A stretch of 64,000 bases of DNA from Lentzea waywayandensis (GCF_900115955.1 NZ_FOYL01000004.1:434001-498000); one strand, 5' to 3'. Shown: positions 15,581 to 24,541, numbered from the stretch's first letter. Translations and numbers: made by a program. The notes: a model not told the origin generated them from the sequence alone.

Positions 15581-16897
15581 TCAGTTTTCGATGGCCGGTT
15601 TCGGGTAAAGCGTGATCGTCGTGGCCGTGGTCTGCGGCGACGACCACGGCTCGGAAGGCGGCGTCGGCGGTTCGGAGGACGACGACGGCGTGTCGAGCGA
15701 CGTGATGTCACGCGTCGTGGTCACGGCTGAGCTGACCACCTCGGACTTCTCCGACGACGCCACGACCTGCTCCGCCCGTTCCACCGGCGGGTCCTGGCGC
15801 TGGTCGCTGGTCGGCACCGGCACGGACGTCGTCCTGCGCACCGTCTCCTGCCGCTGCCCGCCGCCGGGGTTGATCACGTTCTCCTGCGGCTTCTGCTGGT
15901 GCCCCTCGGGCGGCGGCTGGGCCACCACGAGTCCCTGGCTGTGCTCGGAGCTCGCCGAACCGGACGTGTTCATGGCGACGACCGGGTTCTGGTCGGGCTG
16001 GAGCACGGCGACACCGGGGCCGCCGTTGAACACCGCGGCCATCGTCCCGAACAGGCCGATGGTCGCCACGCTCGCCGCCGCGAAGGCCAGTTTCGCCTTC
16101 GTGAGGAACATCTTCCCGGCGAACGCGAGCCCGAGCGTGGTCGGCACGATCAGGAACGCCGAGTTGGCGCGCAGCGTCGCGCAGACCTCGTTCAGCTCGG
16201 TGTAGAGCTGCGTGCAGGCGGAACAGGTGTCGAGGTGGGCGCGGATCCGGCGTTCCTCGACGCCCTGGACCCCGCCCGCGGTGTAGGTGCCGAGCTTCGA
16301 ACGGATCGCCGCGCACGACGAACGCCCGTCGTCAGCCGCGAGGTGGGCCTGCAGGTACGCCGCACGCAACCCCTCGCGCGCACGGCGGGCCAACGCCGAC
16401 ATGGCGTTCGGCGAGAGTCCGAAGTGCGGTGCCACGGTGGCGGGGCGTTCGCCCTCCACCTCGACGCGCCACAGCACGACCCGCCAGCGTTCCGGCAGGC
16501 TGGAGAAAGCCCTGGTGATGAGGTTGTGCTCGGCCCGGCTGTTCGCGTTGTCGCTCACCGGCTCGACGCGCCGGCCCAGCTCCTCGTCCTCGACGGGCAC
16601 GTCCCGGCGCCGTCCGCTCCACTCCCACGCGACGCGGCGGGCGACGGTCAGCAGGTACGTGCGGACGTGGTCCGTGGGACCGCTGCCGCGGCGAATCGCC
16701 TGCAGCATGCGGAAGAACGCCTCAGCGGTGAGGTCGTCGGCCTCAGCCGCCTCACGGACGTGCCTGAGAGAGAAACGGCGGATCGCGTCCGCATGCCGGG
16801 AGAACAGTTCGCCGTAGGCCGAGTCATCTCCCTCGCGCACTCTGGCGAGCAGGTCCCGGTCGACCTCGTTCTCGTCGACCATCACAGGCTTCAACAT
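15581..16897 (-). CDS. ECF sigma factor fused to anti-sigma zinc finger and membrane/extracytoplasmic tail
   Basis: About 438 residues. Sigma region 2 (about 15-90, DDSAYGELFSRHADAIRRF), region 4 (about 130-190, SSLPERWRVVLWRVEVEGE), then a zinc anti-sigma motif HLDTCSACTQLY near residue 220, hydrophobic segments (FLIVPTTLGLAFAGKMF, LAFAAASVATIGLFGTMAAVF) and a Pro/Ser/Thr-rich C-terminal half. The layout implies a sigma factor held at the membrane by its own anti-sigma part. Start ATG 16897 is uncertain; 16882 gives MVDENEVDRD and has a GAAG upstream. Confidence 0.8.
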   Translation of the reverse strand: MLKPVMVDENEVDRDLLARVREGDDSAYGELFSRHADAIRRFSLRHVREAAEADDLTAEAFFRMLQAIRRGSGPTDHVRTYLLTVARRVAWEWSGRRRDVPVEDEELGRRVEPVSDNANSRAEHNLITRAFSSLPERWRVVLWRVEVEGERPATVAPHFGLSPNAMSALARRAREGLRAAYLQAHLAADDGRSSCAAIRSKLGTYTAGGVQGVEERRIRAHLDTCSACTQLYTELNEVCATLRANSAFLIVPTTLGLAFAGKMFLTKAKLAFAAASVATIGLFGTMAAVFNGGPGVAVLQPDQNPVVAMNTSGSASSEHSQGLVVAQPPPEGHQQKPQENVINPGGGQRQETVRRTTSVPVPTSDQRQDPPVERAEQVVASSEKSEVVSSAVTTTRDITSLDTPSSSSEPPTPPSEPWSSPQTTATTITLYPKPAIEN

Positions 16898-17056
16898 GCC
16901 ACAAGGGGCCAGACCTGCTCCTCGATGAGAACAGGTCGATATACAAGACCATCCGTTCGGCGTGGGCTGATCAGCGCAACGCATTCGGTGACAGGACGGT
17001 CACAGGTGGGCGTCGGCCCGTCGGCGCGACAAGATCCAGCGACTATCGTCACGACC

Positions 17057-17455
17057 GTGGTGGACTGGCGAGAACGCGCCTCGGCCCTCGTGCCGGAACT
17101 TCGGGCTGTCGCCGAGACCGAGGAGTGGTCCTGCCACGTCTTCTTCTCCGAGCTGTACCAACTGGCCCAGGAAGCGCACCGCGAGCAGGCCGACGACGTG
17201 CTCCGGCGCGCGTACGGCTTCGCGCACTGGTGCTTCCACCAGCCAGAGCAGTTCCTGGAGAACGCGGCGTTGATCAGCTTCTACGAGCACGTGTTCGACG
17301 ACTGGGACCTCCGCGAGGAGGTGGCCGCGTGGCTGCCGGTCGACGTGCTGCCCAAGGTGCGGGCGCTGTGGGAGTGGCGCTGGCCGAAGGAGCAGTTGGA
17401 CGAGGTAGATCAACTGCTGGCCGGTTTGGAACCCCCCTCGCAAGATGCCGTTTAG
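17057..17455 (+). CDS. Small hypothetical acidic helical protein
   Basis: 132 residues, no recognised family. Sequence is acidic and Trp/Phe rich (EEWSCHVFFSELYQLAQEAH, YGFAHWCFHQPEQFLENAALISFYEHVF), suggesting a compact helical cytosolic fold. GTG codons at 17057 and 17060 are both possible starts. It lies between the divergent sigma-fusion gene and tRNA-Gly. Function unknown. Confidence 0.6.
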   Translation: MVDWRERASALVPELRAVAETEEWSCHVFFSELYQLAQEAHREQADDVLRRAYGFAHWCFHQPEQFLENAALISFYEHVFDDWDLREEVAAWLPVDVLPKVRALWEWRWPKEQLDEVDQLLAGLEPPSQDAV

Positions 17456-17488
17456 GGCCTGTTGTATAGTTCTCTCCCGTAAGGCAGT

Positions 17489-17564
17489 GCGGATGTAGCG
17501 CAGTTGGTAGCGCATCACCTTGCCAAGGTGAGGGTCGCGAGTTCGAGTCTCGTCATCCGCTCCA
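17489..17564 (+). tRNA. tRNA-Gly (anticodon GCC), CCA encoded
   Basis: Acceptor stem GCGGATG pairs with CATCCGC; D-arm GCGCAGTTGGTAGCGC; anticodon arm TCACC-TTGCCAA-GGTGA gives GCC; T-arm has GTTCGAG. The discriminator T at 17561 is followed by CCA. A TATAGT 18 nt upstream (17465-17470) is a plausible -10 element. Confidence 0.95.
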
Positions 17565-17572
17565 CGCATAGG

Positions 17573-17605
17573 CGGCTCATGCTCATGGAGAGCATGAGCC
17601 GTTTG
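17573..17605 (+). terminator. Terminator hairpin after tRNA-Gly
   Basis: Perfect 12-bp arms at 17573-17584 (CGGCTCATGCTC) and 17590-17601 around an ATGGA loop, 9 nt past the tRNA CCA, followed by a short TTTG. Confidence 0.75.
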
Positions 17606-17620
17606 CGTTCCGCCATTATT

Positions 17621-17650
17621 TTGGGGGGACGACCCCCCAAGCCCCCCGGC
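17621..17650 (-). repeat. G-rich hairpin repeat, possible REP-like element or terminator
   Basis: TTGGGGGG (17621-17628) and CCCCCCAA (17633-17640) pair across an ACGA loop. Read on the minus strand it is CCGGGGGGCTTGGGGGG followed by the hairpin, just past the LD-carboxypeptidase stop. Its design matches the element at 56383-56409, pointing to a dispersed family. It has no U-tract. Confidence 0.5.
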
Positions 17651-17652
17651 GA

Positions 17653-18558
17653 TCACTTCACGGCAGGGTCGGTGGTGAGCGTGCCCGCGTCGGCATCCAA
17701 CTCGGCCATTGGTCCAAGCGCGATGGACAACGGGTTGTCACCGTGGCCGACGTCGATGCCGCCGAGCACCGGCACCCCCAAAGGCTCCAGCCGGTCACGC
17801 AGCACGTCGAGGACGGTCCAGTCGCGGTCGGTGTAGTCCTCGAACCCCGGGAACCGGCCGAGCGCGACCCCGCGCAGTCCCCGCAGCGAGCCCGACCGGA
17901 TGAGTTGCGTCAGCTGCCGGTCGACGTGTCCCAGCCCGACAGCGCGCGGGGCCTCCAGGAACAGGATCGCGCCATCCAGGTCGGGCAGTCCGGCGCCCAC
18001 GGACCAGGCGAGGGTGCCGAGATGCCCGCCGACGAGGTTGCCCGTGGCCACACCACCTACCCGGACGGCCGCCGTGAGCGCCTCCGGGTCGCGGTGCAGC
18101 ACGGCGGGTTCGGTCTCCATCAGCAACGACCGCGTCGAGGCCGCCGAGCGGGCGCCGTCCAGGAAGCCGTGGATCCCGGCGACGCGGCAGTGCCGCCACA
18201 GGGCCAGGTGCAGGTTGGTGATGTCGCTGAACCCCACCAGCGGTTTGGGGTCGGCCCGCACGGCGGCGAAGTCGAGGTCGTGGGCGATGCGGTAGGCGCC
18301 GGCGCCGCCTCGGGCGGCGATCACCGCCCGCACTCCGGGATCGCGATAGGCGTCGTCGAGGTCGGCCAGCCGGTCGGAGTCCCGGCCCGCCAGGTAGCCG
18401 TGGCGGTCCAGCGCGTGCTTGCCGACCTCGACCACCAATCCCCAGCTCTCCAGCACTCGCACGGACTCGCCGAGCGCCTCCTCGCTCGGGTAGCTCGCGG
18501 GTGACACGAGACGAACACGATCTCCGGCCACGACACGCGGTGGCAGCACGACGTTCAC
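17653..18558 (-). CDS. LD-carboxypeptidase (peptidase S66, MccF/LdcA fold)
   Basis: 301 residues. Serine nucleophile Ser111 in VGFSDITNLHLAL, catalytic Glu in ILFLEAP and His in GGIDVGHGDNP; AARGGAGAYRI is the conserved glycine-rich loop. Family members cleave the L-Lys/mDAP-D-Ala bond of murein tetrapeptides or detoxify acyl-sulfamoyl adenylates (MccF). Nothing nearby distinguishes the two. The GTG at 18558 gives a standard-length protein. Confidence 0.88.
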   Translation of the reverse strand: MNVVLPPRVVAGDRVRLVSPASYPSEEALGESVRVLESWGLVVEVGKHALDRHGYLAGRDSDRLADLDDAYRDPGVRAVIAARGGAGAYRIAHDLDFAAVRADPKPLVGFSDITNLHLALWRHCRVAGIHGFLDGARSAASTRSLLMETEPAVLHRDPEALTAAVRVGGVATGNLVGGHLGTLAWSVGAGLPDLDGAILFLEAPRAVGLGHVDRQLTQLIRSGSLRGLRGVALGRFPGFEDYTDRDWTVLDVLRDRLEPLGVPVLGGIDVGHGDNPLSIALGPMAELDADAGTLTTDPAVK

Positions 18559-18681
18559 ACGACAGACTTTCGCAGTCCCGTCGAGTGGTTCTCAGGGTGA
18601 TCTCCGAGCCCACCCGTGAAAGGGTGGTCCTGTCGCTCGCATCACCCCGATCGAGCCTGTTCGACAAAGGACCTGGAGATC

Positions 18682-19110
18682 ATGGCCATCAAGCAGACGG
18701 CAAACGCTCACTGGGAAGGCTCCCTCGTCGAGGGCAAGGGAAACGTCAGCCTCGCCACCTCCAACAGCGGCAGCTTCGACATCGACTGGAAGGCGCGCGC
18801 CGAGGAGGCGGGCGGCAAGACCAGCCCCGAGGAGCTCATCGCCGCCGCGCACTCGGCCTGCTACTCGATGGCGCTGTCGCACGGCCTGACCGGCGCCGGC
18901 ACGCCGCCCACCTCGATCGACACCAAGGCCGAGGTGAGCTTCCAGGCGGGCGTCGGCATCACCGGCATCCACCTGACCGTCCGCGCCAACGTGCCCGGCC
19001 TGTCCCAGGAGGACTTCGTCACGGCCGCCGAGGGCGCCAAGGCGAACTGCCCGGTCTCCAAGGCGCTCGCGGCCGTCGAGAACATCACCCTCGACGCTGC
19101 CCTGGTCTGA
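18682..19110 (+). CDS. OsmC-family peroxide reductase
   Basis: 142 residues. Cys60 in AAHSACYSMALSHGL and Cys123 in KANCPVSKAL are the two redox cysteines of OsmC/Ohr proteins; TSPEELI supplies the conserved Glu. The pattern ACYSMALS with later ANCPVSKAL is of the OsmC subgroup. The ATG at 18682 follows GGAG. It reduces organic hydroperoxides with thiol donors. Its 3' end overlaps the convergent P450 gene by 26 bp. Confidence 0.9.
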   Translation: MAIKQTANAHWEGSLVEGKGNVSLATSNSGSFDIDWKARAEEAGGKTSPEELIAAAHSACYSMALSHGLTGAGTPPTSIDTKAEVSFQAGVGITGIHLTVRANVPGLSQEDFVTAAEGAKANCPVSKALAAVENITLDAALV

Positions 19111-20131
19111 ATCGCAGTGCCGCGGGCCCGTGACTGATCAGGTGCCTGCGGTAGCGCACGTCGCCGGGCTGCTCGGCCACCTCGGACGAGCGGTCGAGCA
19201 GCTCTTCGGCGACGATCCGGCCCTCCAGCTTCGCGAGCTGGGCGCCGAGGCAGTAGTGCGGTCCGTGCCCGAAGCCGAGGTGGCCCGGCACGGACGGCCT
19301 TCCCGGGTCGAAGTCCTCGGTGAACACCTTCGGGTCGCGGTTGCCCGCCGCGTAGTCGAGGAACAGGTGGTCGCCCTCGGCGATCTTCACCCCGCCCATG
19401 CTCACCGGGCACGTCGCCGTCCGGAAGAAACCGATGAACGGCGTGTCCAGGCGCACGACCTCCTCGACCACGCCGCCCAGCCGGCGTTCCTTCGCGTCGA
19501 GTCTCAGGAACGTGCTGGCCAGCATGTTCGTGGTCGAGTCGGTGCCGGCCACGACGACCGCGAGGCACAGCGACAGCCGCTCCTGCTCGGACAGCTGCCC
19601 ACCGCGGAACGCGTCCGAGCGGGCGAAGTAGGCGCAGAACTCGTTCATCCCCGCGAAGTACGACCCGAGCACGCGCTCGCTGACCTCCTCGCCGCTGGTC
19701 AGTTCCAGCACCGGCGCCACGAACTCGCGGAACAGCGGGAAGTCCGCCTCGGGCACGCCGAGCACGTCGCCGACGACGCCCAGCGCGAACGGCGCGGCGA
19801 ACTCGCTGACGAAGTCGGCCTCTTCCGGTAGTTCGTCGAGCAGAGTCCTTGCGCGTTCCCTAATTGTGTCAGCCATTTGGCGCACGGCCGTTGGAGTGAA
19901 TTTCTGATTCGCCGCTGCACGAATTCGGGCGTGCCTGGTGCCGTCCGCCGCGTTGAGTGAGGACATCAGTTCGAGCAATCGCCGCTGCTCCGGCGGCATC
20001 ATCGCCGCCACGGCCGCGACCTGCGGACCTGTCATGTTCCGGGAGGAGAACGTCACCGGATCAGCCAGCACGGCACGCAGGTCGGCGTATGCGGTGACGC
20101 GCTGGGCGTTGATTCTCGGGTCGAATTCCAT
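19085..20131 (-). CDS. Cytochrome P450 with a shortened N-terminus
   Basis: 348 residues; bacterial P450s are usually about 400. Present: I-helix VVAGTDSTTNML, ExxR as EEVVR, and heme loop GFGHGPHYCLGAQ with Cys294. The protein begins MEFDPRINAQRVTAYADLRAVLADP, so the first 45-60 residues (helix A and the first beta strands) are absent, and the frame upstream of the ATG at 20131 is not P450-like. It is divergent from a SARP regulator with a 57-bp gap, which points to secondary metabolism. Substrate unknown; may be functional or eroding. Confidence 0.8.
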   Translation of the reverse strand: MEFDPRINAQRVTAYADLRAVLADPVTFSSRNMTGPQVAAVAAMMPPEQRRLLELMSSLNAADGTRHARIRAAANQKFTPTAVRQMADTIRERARTLLDELPEEADFVSEFAAPFALGVVGDVLGVPEADFPLFREFVAPVLELTSGEEVSERVLGSYFAGMNEFCAYFARSDAFRGGQLSEQERLSLCLAVVVAGTDSTTNMLASTFLRLDAKERRLGGVVEEVVRLDTPFIGFFRTATCPVSMGGVKIAEGDHLFLDYAAGNRDPKVFTEDFDPGRPSVPGHLGFGHGPHYCLGAQLAKLEGRIVAEELLDRSSEVAEQPGDVRYRRHLISHGPAALRFRPGQRRG

Positions 20132-20188
20132 TGCGATATCTTTGCGCGGTTCCAGCCTTTGTCGGGGGCTGACGACAGGACGAAAAAC

Positions 20189-22978
20189 GTGATAATCCGG
20201 CTGCTCGGACCGCTCGAACTCACCGGTCCGAACGGAGCAGTCCAGCTCAGCAGTGCGGGACAGCGAACCCTGGTGGCACGGCTGGCGCTGAACCCGGGAG
20301 AGACGGTGCCGAGGAGTGCGCTCGTGGACGCGCTCTGGTCGGACGACGCACCGGCGACCGCCACGAAGACCCTGCACAGCCTGCTCGCGCGGCTGCGCGG
20401 CCAGATCCGCGACGCCGGGCTCGGTGAGTTGATCACCACCCGCGAGCCGGGTTACGTGTTGAACGCGCCTGCGGACACCGTTGATGCCGCACGGTTCGAG
20501 GCGCTCGTCGCAGCAGCACGGCACAGCGACGAACCGCTGCAGTCCGCGAAGATGCTGCGCGAGGCCCTGGCGTTGTGGAGCGGCGACCCGCTCGCGGACT
20601 GCCGGCCGGGCGAGTGGACGCGGCAGGAGTCCGCGCGGCTCACCGACCTGCGGATGGACGCGACCGAGGACCTGATGGAGGCGTCGCTGGCGCTCGGCGA
20701 GCACGCCGCGGTGGCGCCGCTGGTCAACTCGCTGGTCGACCAGCACCCGTTCCGCGAACGGCTGTGGGAACAGCTGATGATCGCGCTCTACCGGTGCGGG
20801 CGGCAGGCCGAGTCGCTGGCCGCGTTCCAACGGGCGCGCGGGGCCCTGATCGACCAGCTGGGCATCGAGCCGGGCGTGCGGCTGCGCGACCTCGAACAGG
20901 CGGTGCTGACCGCCGATCCGCGCCTCGACCTGCCCGAACGCACGCCGGTCCCGGTGCGCGGCAACCTGCCGGCCGACCGGTCGAGCTTCGTGGACCGCCC
21001 GGAGACCGAGCACGTCGCCGACCTGATCAGGAACCACCGGCTGGTCACGCTGATCGGCGTCGGCGGGGTGGGCAAGACGCGGCTCGCGGTGCACGTGGCG
21101 CGTGCAGAGCAGCCACCGGACGGCGTGTGGCTGGTGGAGCTGGCGGCGTTGCGCGACCGCGCCCTGGTCCCGCACACGGTCGCCGAGGCGCTGGGTGTGG
21201 TCGACCAGACCGGACGCGGGCAGCTGAGCGTGCTCACGGAGTTCCTGGCGGGCAAGGACGCGTTGCTGGTGCTGGACAACTGCGAGCACGTCGTGGACCA
21301 CTGTGCGGTCCTCGTGGACACGCTGCTGCGTGTTGCTCCGAATCTCCGTGTCATCGCCACTTCCCGCCGCGCGCTACGGGTCTATGGCGAGCAGGTGATG
21401 TCCGTGGCGCCGTTGTCCGTGCCGTATCCGGCGGCGACGTTGTTCGCCCAACGCGCTGATGCGGCGATTCCCGGCTCGTTCGTCATCACCCGCGCGAACG
21501 AGCAGGCCGTCACGGACCTGTGCAAACGGCTGGACGGCATCCCGCTGGCGATCGAGATGGCGGCGTTGCGGGTGCGCGCGCTGACGCCGGCGCAGCTCCT
21601 GGAACGGCTGGACGACAGGTTCCGGGTGCTGACCGACGGCGGGCGCGCCACGTTGCCGCAGCACCAGACCCTGCTCGCGACGATGGAGTGGAGCTTCGAC
21701 CTCTGCTCGCCGCGCGAACAGCTGCTGTGGGCACGGGCGTCGGTCTTCGCCGGCAGCTTCGACCTGGCCGCGGCCGAGGCGGTGTGCTCGGACGAGTCGC
21801 TGACCGCGGACTTCATGTTCGACGCGGTCGACGGGCTGGTCGACAAGTCCGTGCTGCAGCGCGAAGAACACGCGGGCGTGGCGCGCTATCGGTTGCTGGA
21901 GACCATGCGCCAGTTCGGGCAGACGCGGTTGCGTGCGAGCGATGAGGAGCCACGGCTCAAGGCGCGCCATCGTGACTGGTACGCGGGCATTGCCCTGCAA
22001 GGGGAACGGGCCTGGTTCACGCCACGGCAAGCCGCGACCGTGGGAGCGATGACGGCGGAACGCGGCAACCTGCGAGCGGCGCTGGAACACTCGCTGACGA
22101 CTCCGGGAGAGGCCGACTCGGGGCTGCGGCTGGCGGCGACGCTGTGGTTCTACTGGGTCGGCTGCGGGCGGTTCGCCGAGGGACGGCACTGGCTGAACTG
22201 GGCCTTGTCGCTCGAGACCCAGCCGTCGCAGGCGCGCTGCAAGGCGTTGTGGGTCACCGGATACCTGGCGACGTTGCAGGGCAACACCTCCGCGGTGCCG
22301 GCGTTGCTGGAGCAGTGCCGCGCCGAGGCCGCGTTGCTGGACGACGAGGACGCCGACGTCTACGCGACCTACGTGCAGGGCGCGGCGGCCGTGTTCGACG
22401 ACGACCTGCCGTTGGGCGCGACGTTGCTGGCCGAGGCCGACCGCCGGCACGCCGAGCTCGGGCACATGGACAGCAACGTGGTCATGGCGCGCGTGGCGTT
22501 GGCGATCACCGTGGCGTTCGGCGGCGAACTCGACCGTGCGGCGGAGATCTGCTCCAAAGCACGGGTTGTGTGTGAGGAGAACGGTGAGCTGTGGGCGCGC
22601 GCGTTCGCGTTGTACGTCCTGGCATTCGTCGCGATGGGACGCGGTGACATCGTCGAGGCCCGTGAGCTGGCCACTTCCGCGTTGCGCATCAAGGAGAAGT
22701 TCCACGACCTGCTGGGCATCGCGGTGTCCGTCGAGCTGCTGGCGTTGATCTCCGTGGTCACCGGGTCCGCGTCGCACGCCGCGCTGCTGCTGGGAGGCGC
22801 GGACCGGGTGTGGCAGTCGGTCGGCTTGCCGCTGTTCGGATCGGCGAACTTCGCGGCGTCGCACGACCAGTGCGTGGCGTTGTGCCGGCAGGCGTTGGGC
22901 CCTGAGGCGTACGAAGAACACTTCACTCGCGGCGCGGCGATGACCGTGACCTCGGTGGTCGCGGCCGCGCAGTCGTGA
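20189..22978 (+). CDS. SARP-type regulator with BTAD, NB-ARC and TPR domains (AfsR-like)
   Basis: About 929 residues. OmpR-like winged helix and BTAD in residues 1-250 (IIRLLGPLELTG, RSALVDALWSDDAPATATKTLHSLLARLR), NB-ARC ATPase with Walker A GVGGVGKTRL near residue 290 and LLVLDNCEHV, then TPR-like helices from about 560 to the end. Such proteins activate antibiotic or local metabolic genes. The GTG at 20189 after AGGA is preferred; a TTG at 20159 is possible. It shares a 57-bp intergenic region with the P450, its likely target. Confidence 0.88.
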   Translation: MIIRLLGPLELTGPNGAVQLSSAGQRTLVARLALNPGETVPRSALVDALWSDDAPATATKTLHSLLARLRGQIRDAGLGELITTREPGYVLNAPADTVDAARFEALVAAARHSDEPLQSAKMLREALALWSGDPLADCRPGEWTRQESARLTDLRMDATEDLMEASLALGEHAAVAPLVNSLVDQHPFRERLWEQLMIALYRCGRQAESLAAFQRARGALIDQLGIEPGVRLRDLEQAVLTADPRLDLPERTPVPVRGNLPADRSSFVDRPETEHVADLIRNHRLVTLIGVGGVGKTRLAVHVARAEQPPDGVWLVELAALRDRALVPHTVAEALGVVDQTGRGQLSVLTEFLAGKDALLVLDNCEHVVDHCAVLVDTLLRVAPNLRVIATSRRALRVYGEQVMSVAPLSVPYPAATLFAQRADAAIPGSFVITRANEQAVTDLCKRLDGIPLAIEMAALRVRALTPAQLLERLDDRFRVLTDGGRATLPQHQTLLATMEWSFDLCSPREQLLWARASVFAGSFDLAAAEAVCSDESLTADFMFDAVDGLVDKSVLQREEHAGVARYRLLETMRQFGQTRLRASDEEPRLKARHRDWYAGIALQGERAWFTPRQAATVGAMTAERGNLRAALEHSLTTPGEADSGLRLAATLWFYWVGCGRFAEGRHWLNWALSLETQPSQARCKALWVTGYLATLQGNTSAVPALLEQCRAEAALLDDEDADVYATYVQGAAAVFDDDLPLGATLLAEADRRHAELGHMDSNVVMARVALAITVAFGGELDRAAEICSKARVVCEENGELWARAFALYVLAFVAMGRGDIVEARELATSALRIKEKFHDLLGIAVSVELLALISVVTGSASHAALLLGGADRVWQSVGLPLFGSANFAASHDQCVALCRQALGPEAYEEHFTRGAAMTVTSVVAAAQS

Positions 22979-23017
22979 CGCAGGTTCCGTGCAACCGCAG
23001 GTGAGCAGGCTGTCCGG

Positions 23018-23647
23018 ATGAGGACCAGCGTGCGCACGCCCGACGCGGGAACCGTCGAGGAAGTGCTGAAACTCGCCGCCAGGGCACCGTCGTTCGGCAT
23101 CGTTCCGCCGTGGCGATGGCGAAACGGCAACGAGTGCCTTGAGCTCGTGACGACGCGCACGGACCAGACGGCGTTGCTCGCGTGTGGTGCGGTCCTGCAC
23201 CACGTCCGGGTCGCGTTGTCGGCGATGGGCTGGGACTGCCACGTGCTGCGGACTCCGGGCCCGGACGGCCAGGTCGCGTCGGTGCACCCGCGCTGGGAGC
23301 TCGACGCGTTCTCGTGCGAGGTGGCCTCCGCGGCGGCGATCTCGTTGCGCAGGGCCGATCCGCGGCCCTACTCGGCCGACGACGTGCCGGACTCGGCGCT
23401 GACGTGGCTGCTGCACGCGGCCCACGCCGAGAACTGCGAGATGGAACTTGTCGCGCGACGCAACGGCGCGCTGCTGCGCCTGCTCGGGCACGACTGGCTG
23501 AGCGTGGGCGAGGCGGTGAGCGCCGTGCTGCTGGCGTCGACCGTGTGGGGCCTGGCGTCGCAGGCGTTGCTGCACGAGGGCGAGGTGCTCGTCCGCGTGG
23601 GCTGGCAGTCGCCCAATGCCGAACCGTTGCCTCAGTCAGCCCGCTAG
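23018..23647 (+). CDS. Half-length Acg-like nitroreductase-fold protein
   Basis: 209 residues. The N-terminal LAARAPSFGIVPPWRWR resembles the FMN-binding start of mycobacterial Acg-type nitroreductases, and VHPRWELDAF, ADPRPYSADDVPDS and VWGLASQAL fit the same family. Full Acg proteins have about 330 residues in two pseudo-symmetric halves; this one is shorter. In mycobacteria they are dormancy-associated and may sequester flavin. It lies 39 bp after the SARP gene, possibly in the same transcript. Confidence 0.6.
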   Translation: MRTSVRTPDAGTVEEVLKLAARAPSFGIVPPWRWRNGNECLELVTTRTDQTALLACGAVLHHVRVALSAMGWDCHVLRTPGPDGQVASVHPRWELDAFSCEVASAAAISLRRADPRPYSADDVPDSALTWLLHAAHAENCEMELVARRNGALLRLLGHDWLSVGEAVSAVLLASTVWGLASQALLHEGEVLVRVGWQSPNAEPLPQSAR

Positions 23648-23675
23648 GGCTTCCTTTTGCGTGGACCATGGGTGC

Positions 23676-24068
23676 GTGGACCGGGACAGCACGCTCGCGC
23701 ACCTGAGCGAAGACGACTGGCACAGACCCGACTCGTCGTCGACCCAGCTCTACCGCGACCTATGCGCGTTGCGCGACCTGCCGGTGGGACAGCTGACGCC
23801 GACTTCGCTGCACCTGCTGGTGACGCATCAGGTGGGGCTCGACGTGACCGCGCTGCTGGCGCTGGAACACGTCGAGTGCGACCCGCTGCGATCGGTCGCC
23901 CTGTACCCCGGTGATCTGCTCGCCGCTCTACTGAGAGTAGATCACTCCTTCTGGTCTGATCACCCTGAGTTACTGGCCAGGATGTCGGGGATCCTTGATC
24001 GACTTCGCACGCTGCCGGAGGGCGACTGGCACCTCCTGGTGTCCGCGGCGGAGCAGTTTCCCGGTTAG
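23676..24068 (+). CDS. CdiI-like contact-dependent inhibition immunity protein, no toxin nearby
   Basis: About 130 residues. The pattern RDLPVGQLTPTSLHLLVTHQVGL, ALLALEHVECDPL, YPGDLLAALLRV fits the small all-helical immunity family annotated as CdiI_2. These proteins normally neutralise the C-terminal toxin of a CdiA or polymorphic toxin, but no toxin or its fragment is encoded on either side. GTG at 23676 is chosen; GTG at 23661 adds five residues. It could be an orphan immunity gene guarding against neighbours. Confidence 0.6.
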   Translation: MDRDSTLAHLSEDDWHRPDSSSTQLYRDLCALRDLPVGQLTPTSLHLLVTHQVGLDVTALLALEHVECDPLRSVALYPGDLLAALLRVDHSFWSDHPELLARMSGILDRLRTLPEGDWHLLVSAAEQFPG

Positions 24069-24113
24069 GCGCGCGTTAGGCGCGTCTTTGCCGGTGCCTG
24101 AGTTCCTTGCACC

Positions 24114-24470
24114 ATGGCAAAGACTCTCGCGGCGGCCGGCCTCACGCTGGCCTCTCTCGCCGCCACCGCTGTGCTCTTCTCCCCCGTGGCCTCTGCCGAG
24201 ACCTGCAAGGCTTCCTACTACTCCGGTGGCGGCACGACGGCCAGCGGCGAGCGCTTCGACCCCAACAAGCTCACGGCCGCGCACAAGACGCTTCCGTTCG
24301 GCACGCGCGTGAAGGTGAAGAACCGGTCCAACGGCAAGACGGTGACCGTGCGGATCAACGACCGCGGCCCGTTCATCACCGGCCGGTGCGTCGACCTGAC
24401 CCCGAAGGCCTTCAAGACGATCGCGCCGCTGTCACAGGGTGTAGTCGGCGTTACGGTCACCAAGGTTTGA
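24114..24470 (+). CDS. Secreted RlpA-like double-psi beta-barrel protein
   Basis: 118 residues: signal peptide ending VASA (about residue 28), then one DPBB domain with [33 protein letters not shown] and the conserved INDRGPF. These residues correspond to the active-site region of RlpA lytic transglycosylases and expansin-like folds. There is no SPOR domain. It probably binds or cleaves peptidoglycan outside the cell. It is 45 bp after the CdiI-like gene. Confidence 0.85.
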   Translation: MAKTLAAAGLTLASLAATAVLFSPVASAETCKASYYSGGGTTASGERFDPNKLTAAHKTLPFGTRVKVKNRSNGKTVTVRINDRGPFITGRCVDLTPKAFKTIAPLSQGVVGVTVTKV

Positions 24471-24541
24471 TTGAACCGAAAACAACCGGTTCGCTTGACC
24501 CAATCGAGTGAACGGGATAGGCAATCGGAGTGTTGGCGGCG

